Origin: an uncultured Winogradskyella sp.
Lineage (GTDB): Bacteria; Bacteroidota; Bacteroidia; Flavobacteriales; Flavobacteriaceae
Assembly: GCF_937958655.1 (NCBI RefSeq)
Contig: NZ_CALGNH010000001.1
Location: forward strand, 37,252-101,251
DNA: 64,000 nucleotides
Reading direction: 5' to 3'
Position numbers and translations under genes: made by a program. Under the pieces are notes generated by a model that was not told where the DNA came from, did not search any database, and saw only the letters and a program-made list of their open reading frames with translations. This document shows, piece by piece, positions 62,413 to 64,000 of the stretch (positions within the stretch are counted from its first letter, which is position 1; every line of letters begins with the position of its first letter).

Positions 62413-62534
62413 TTTAAGACCTTTTGACTTGCTTTGCAAGATACCTACAATCAAAATATATTTTGATTTTGGTAGTGCTCAAGGTGACAATTTTGTTCCA
62501 ATTAAAAAATAGTTCTGATGTCTCAGAAATTTGA

Positions 62535-63332
62535 CTATGATAAATGCTCACCTCCATCTACAGGAATTATAGCTCCTGTTATCCAAGAGGCTTCGTCTTT
62601 TGTTAGTAAATAAACAACATTAGCAACATCTTCAGGTAAGGTTAAACGCTCGTTTGGATTTCGTTTTAAGGTGTGTTTAATAATCTGTTCACTATCTGGA
62701 ATCATACGTAAGGAAGCGGTATCTGTAACACCTGCTTGTATGCAATTGGCTTTTATACCAAAAGATGCAAACTCAAGAGCGATGTTTCTAGTAATGGCTT
62801 CTAGTGTCACTTTTGCGGCTGATACAGCTGCATAGTTTTGCCATGCTTTGGTGTTCCCTTCACTGGTGAAACTTATAATACGTGTATCATCAGCAAATAA
62901 CTTAGCTTCAAAAACAGATTTAACCCAATCGTATAAACTAATACCCATTGCTTGAATGGTTAGCGCAAAATCATCATGTTTAAGTTCAATGTTTTCATCA
63001 GATACCATTGGTTTTAAATTCCCTTTTGCTACACTATGAACTAAGGTTTTAATTTTATGCTTATGCCCAAATAATAATTTTAATTTGTCAATAATTTCAG
63101 CTCTTTTTTCTGGCTTAAATGCGTCAACATTAAAAGATTTAAATTGGACACCTTCTTGTTTAATAATTTCGAATTCTTTTGAGATAGCTTCCTGCTGCAT
63201 TCTAGAGTTACGATGCAAAATACAAATATTAAGGCCGTGTTTTGCTAATTTCTTAGCCGTCGCTAATCCTAGCCCACTGCTACCACCTAATATTAAGGCC
63301 CAATAGTTTTTATCTATAAATTCTTTAATCAT
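62535..63332 (-). CDS. SDR oxidoreductase with FabI/FabL-type active site
   Basis: 265 residues. The NAD(P) loop is LILGGSSGLGLATAKKLAKHG. The catalytic segment is NYAAVSAAKVTLEAI: Tyr167 and Lys174 are seven apart (Y-x6-K), the spacing of enoyl-ACP reductases (FabI, FabL), not the Y-x3-K of ketoreductases. The end, GIKANCIQAGVTDTASLRMI and ITGAIIPVDGGE, is also FabL-like. It probably reduces the enoyl-ACP produced by the FabZ-like enzyme. Annotation as a 3-ketoacyl reductase is the alternative. Confidence 0.85.
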   Translation of the reverse strand: MIKEFIDKNYWALILGGSSGLGLATAKKLAKHGLNICILHRNSRMQQEAISKEFEIIKQEGVQFKSFNVDAFKPEKRAEIIDKLKLLFGHKHKIKTLVHSVAKGNLKPMVSDENIELKHDDFALTIQAMGISLYDWVKSVFEAKLFADDTRIISFTSEGNTKAWQNYAAVSAAKVTLEAITRNIALEFASFGIKANCIQAGVTDTASLRMIPDSEQIIKHTLKRNPNERLTLPEDVANVVYLLTKDEASWITGAIIPVDGGEHLS

Positions 63333-63350
63333 ATTTTATAAAAAAATGAG

Positions 63351-63371
63351 ATGCTGAAACAAGTTCAGCAT
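63351..63371. repeat. Small hairpin repeat
   Basis: ATGCTGAA / TTCAGCAT (8-bp stem, 5-base loop) inside GAGATGCTGAAACAAGTTCAGCATGAC, the type of dispersed repeat that is common in flavobacterial intergenic DNA. Nothing else is seen between 63333 and 63509. Confidence 0.55.
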
Positions 63372-63509
63372 GACAAAACATTAATTTTAATTTGTGTTTT
63401 GAGTTCCTTAAACCTTGTCTTTCATTACACTAATTTCAGTAATTTGAATTTGTCGTTTAACTTTTTACTTTCGATTTCAGTTTTAATCTCGACTTCGACT
63501 TCATCAAGG

Positions 63510-64000
63510 TCACCATTCTAATAAAATGCGTTGTGCTGAAAATCCTGGTCCAAAACTTAACATTATTCCCTTATCGCCTTTTGGTAAATTTCTGTCCATA
63601 AATCGTTCTAGTACATAGAGTACGGTTGCACTACTCATGTTACCATAAAGGCGCAATACCTCTTTTGTATCGTCTATATTTTTACCTAAATCGCCGAATA
63701 AATCTTCAACAGTCTGCACAATTTTTTTTCCACCTGGATGAAATACCAAATGATCAATATCTTCTATGGTTAGATTATTTCGTTCTAAAAACGGATGAAT
63801 AATTTTAGGAAAATGATCTGCTATAGTTTGCGGTACAGATTGGTCTAAAACCATTTGCAAACCTGTATTTCTTAATTTAAATCCCATCATATGGGCTGCG
63901 TCATAGAAATGATACATGGCCTCATCTTTAATCTCAGGGCCAACTTCATCTTCATAAGATGACAAAATAACACTAGCGCAACCGTCTCCAAAAATTGCTG
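63510..64000 (-). CDS. Type III polyketide synthase (5' end beyond the window)
   Basis: The C-terminal part, about 163 residues, of a chalcone-synthase-like enzyme. AIFGDGCASVILS, then LVFHPGGKKIV with the catalytic His, then LYGNMSSATVLYVLERF with the catalytic Asn, then MLSFGPGFSAQRILL. Together these identify a type III PKS (or a close KS III relative). The active-site Cys lies outside the window. It heads the lipid cluster on this strand and probably condenses an acyl starter with malonyl units. Confidence 0.9.
   Translation of the reverse strand, partial: AIFGDGCASVILSSYEDEVGPEIKDEAMYHFYDAAHMMGFKLRNTGLQMVLDQSVPQTIADHFPKIIHPFLERNNLTIEDIDHLVFHPGGKKIVQTVEDLFGDLGKNIDDTKEVLRLYGNMSSATVLYVLERFMDRNLPKGDKGIMLSFGPGFSAQRILLEW

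Noticed and set aside
1..64000. CRISPR array, prophage or IS element
   Set aside because: No regularly spaced 24-40 bp direct repeats with unique spacers and no transposase, integrase or phage structural gene were found. The only regular repeats are the 33-bp and 32-bp arrays described above.

Overview
The window is a piece of a low-GC Bacteroidota chromosome, almost certainly a marine member of the family Flavobacteriaceae (Winogradskyella/Psychroserpens/Olleya-like; genus not resolvable by eye). This rests on T9SS sorting domains, DUF3078 and DUF2480 proteins, a dispersed SUF cluster with a lipoprotein inside it, TAnnTTTG promoter boxes, and almost no Shine-Dalgarno sites. No insertion sequence, prophage or CRISPR array was seen.

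Region by region. (1) 1-5150 is an accessory, defence-type island. It holds a type II restriction enzyme convergent with a cytosine-5 methyltransferase that carries an N-terminal HTH, a graveyard of decayed restriction-modification genes (two 3' relics of a Dam methylase and one 3' relic of an EcoRII-C-like nuclease), an AAA/DUF4143 ATPase preceded by three 33-bp repeats, and an intact Dam-type adenine methylase. (2) 5181-10742 holds BrnQ, a serine hydrolase, an alpha/beta hydrolase, two tandem mini zinc-ribbon proteins and ThiL. (3) 10848-16840 looks like one envelope operon: two choice-of-anchor-B proteins, a repeat lipoprotein, an MbnP-family protein and a di-haem MbnH/MauG-like peroxidase. 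(4) 17303-26038 is the SUF Fe-S assembly cluster (sufA, B, C, D, S, E, a sufT-like gene, DUF2480), with unrelated small envelope genes inserted and a dispersed repeat directly before sufD. (5) 26153-40405 is mostly housekeeping: DUF3078 porin-like protein, AddB-like nuclease, tRNA-Ala, UspA, MATE, QueD, LpxH-like phosphoesterase, MFS, OmpA, RecJ, OsmC. (6) 40468-43656 holds a Fic protein with a striking nested inverted repeat upstream, a uracil-DNA glycosylase, and a second AAA ATPase with a pair of identical-arm palindromes upstream. (7) 43657-51194 holds RsmI, Tdk, Alr, MscL, Asd and a prolyl oligopeptidase. (8) 51332-55811 is a di-haem lipoprotein paired with a giant VCBS/UnbV/T9SS protein. 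(9) 55879-64000 holds an ABC ATPase and then a minus-strand lipid/polyketide cluster (type III PKS cut by the window end, SDR with an enoyl-reductase signature, FabZ-like dehydratase, ketosynthase, ACP, phosphopantetheinyl transferase, MMPL exporter), interrupted by a GIY-YIG gene flanked by direct repeats.

The most interesting items are the repeat/palindrome arrays upstream of both AAA ATPases and of the Fic gene, the layered restriction-modification relics, the MbnP/MbnH-like pair embedded with anchor-B proteins, the in-frame dispersed repeat inside the LpxH-like gene, and the type III PKS lipid cluster. No computation or database search was run. Family names come from recognising sequence motifs, and the start-codon choices are argued case by case.
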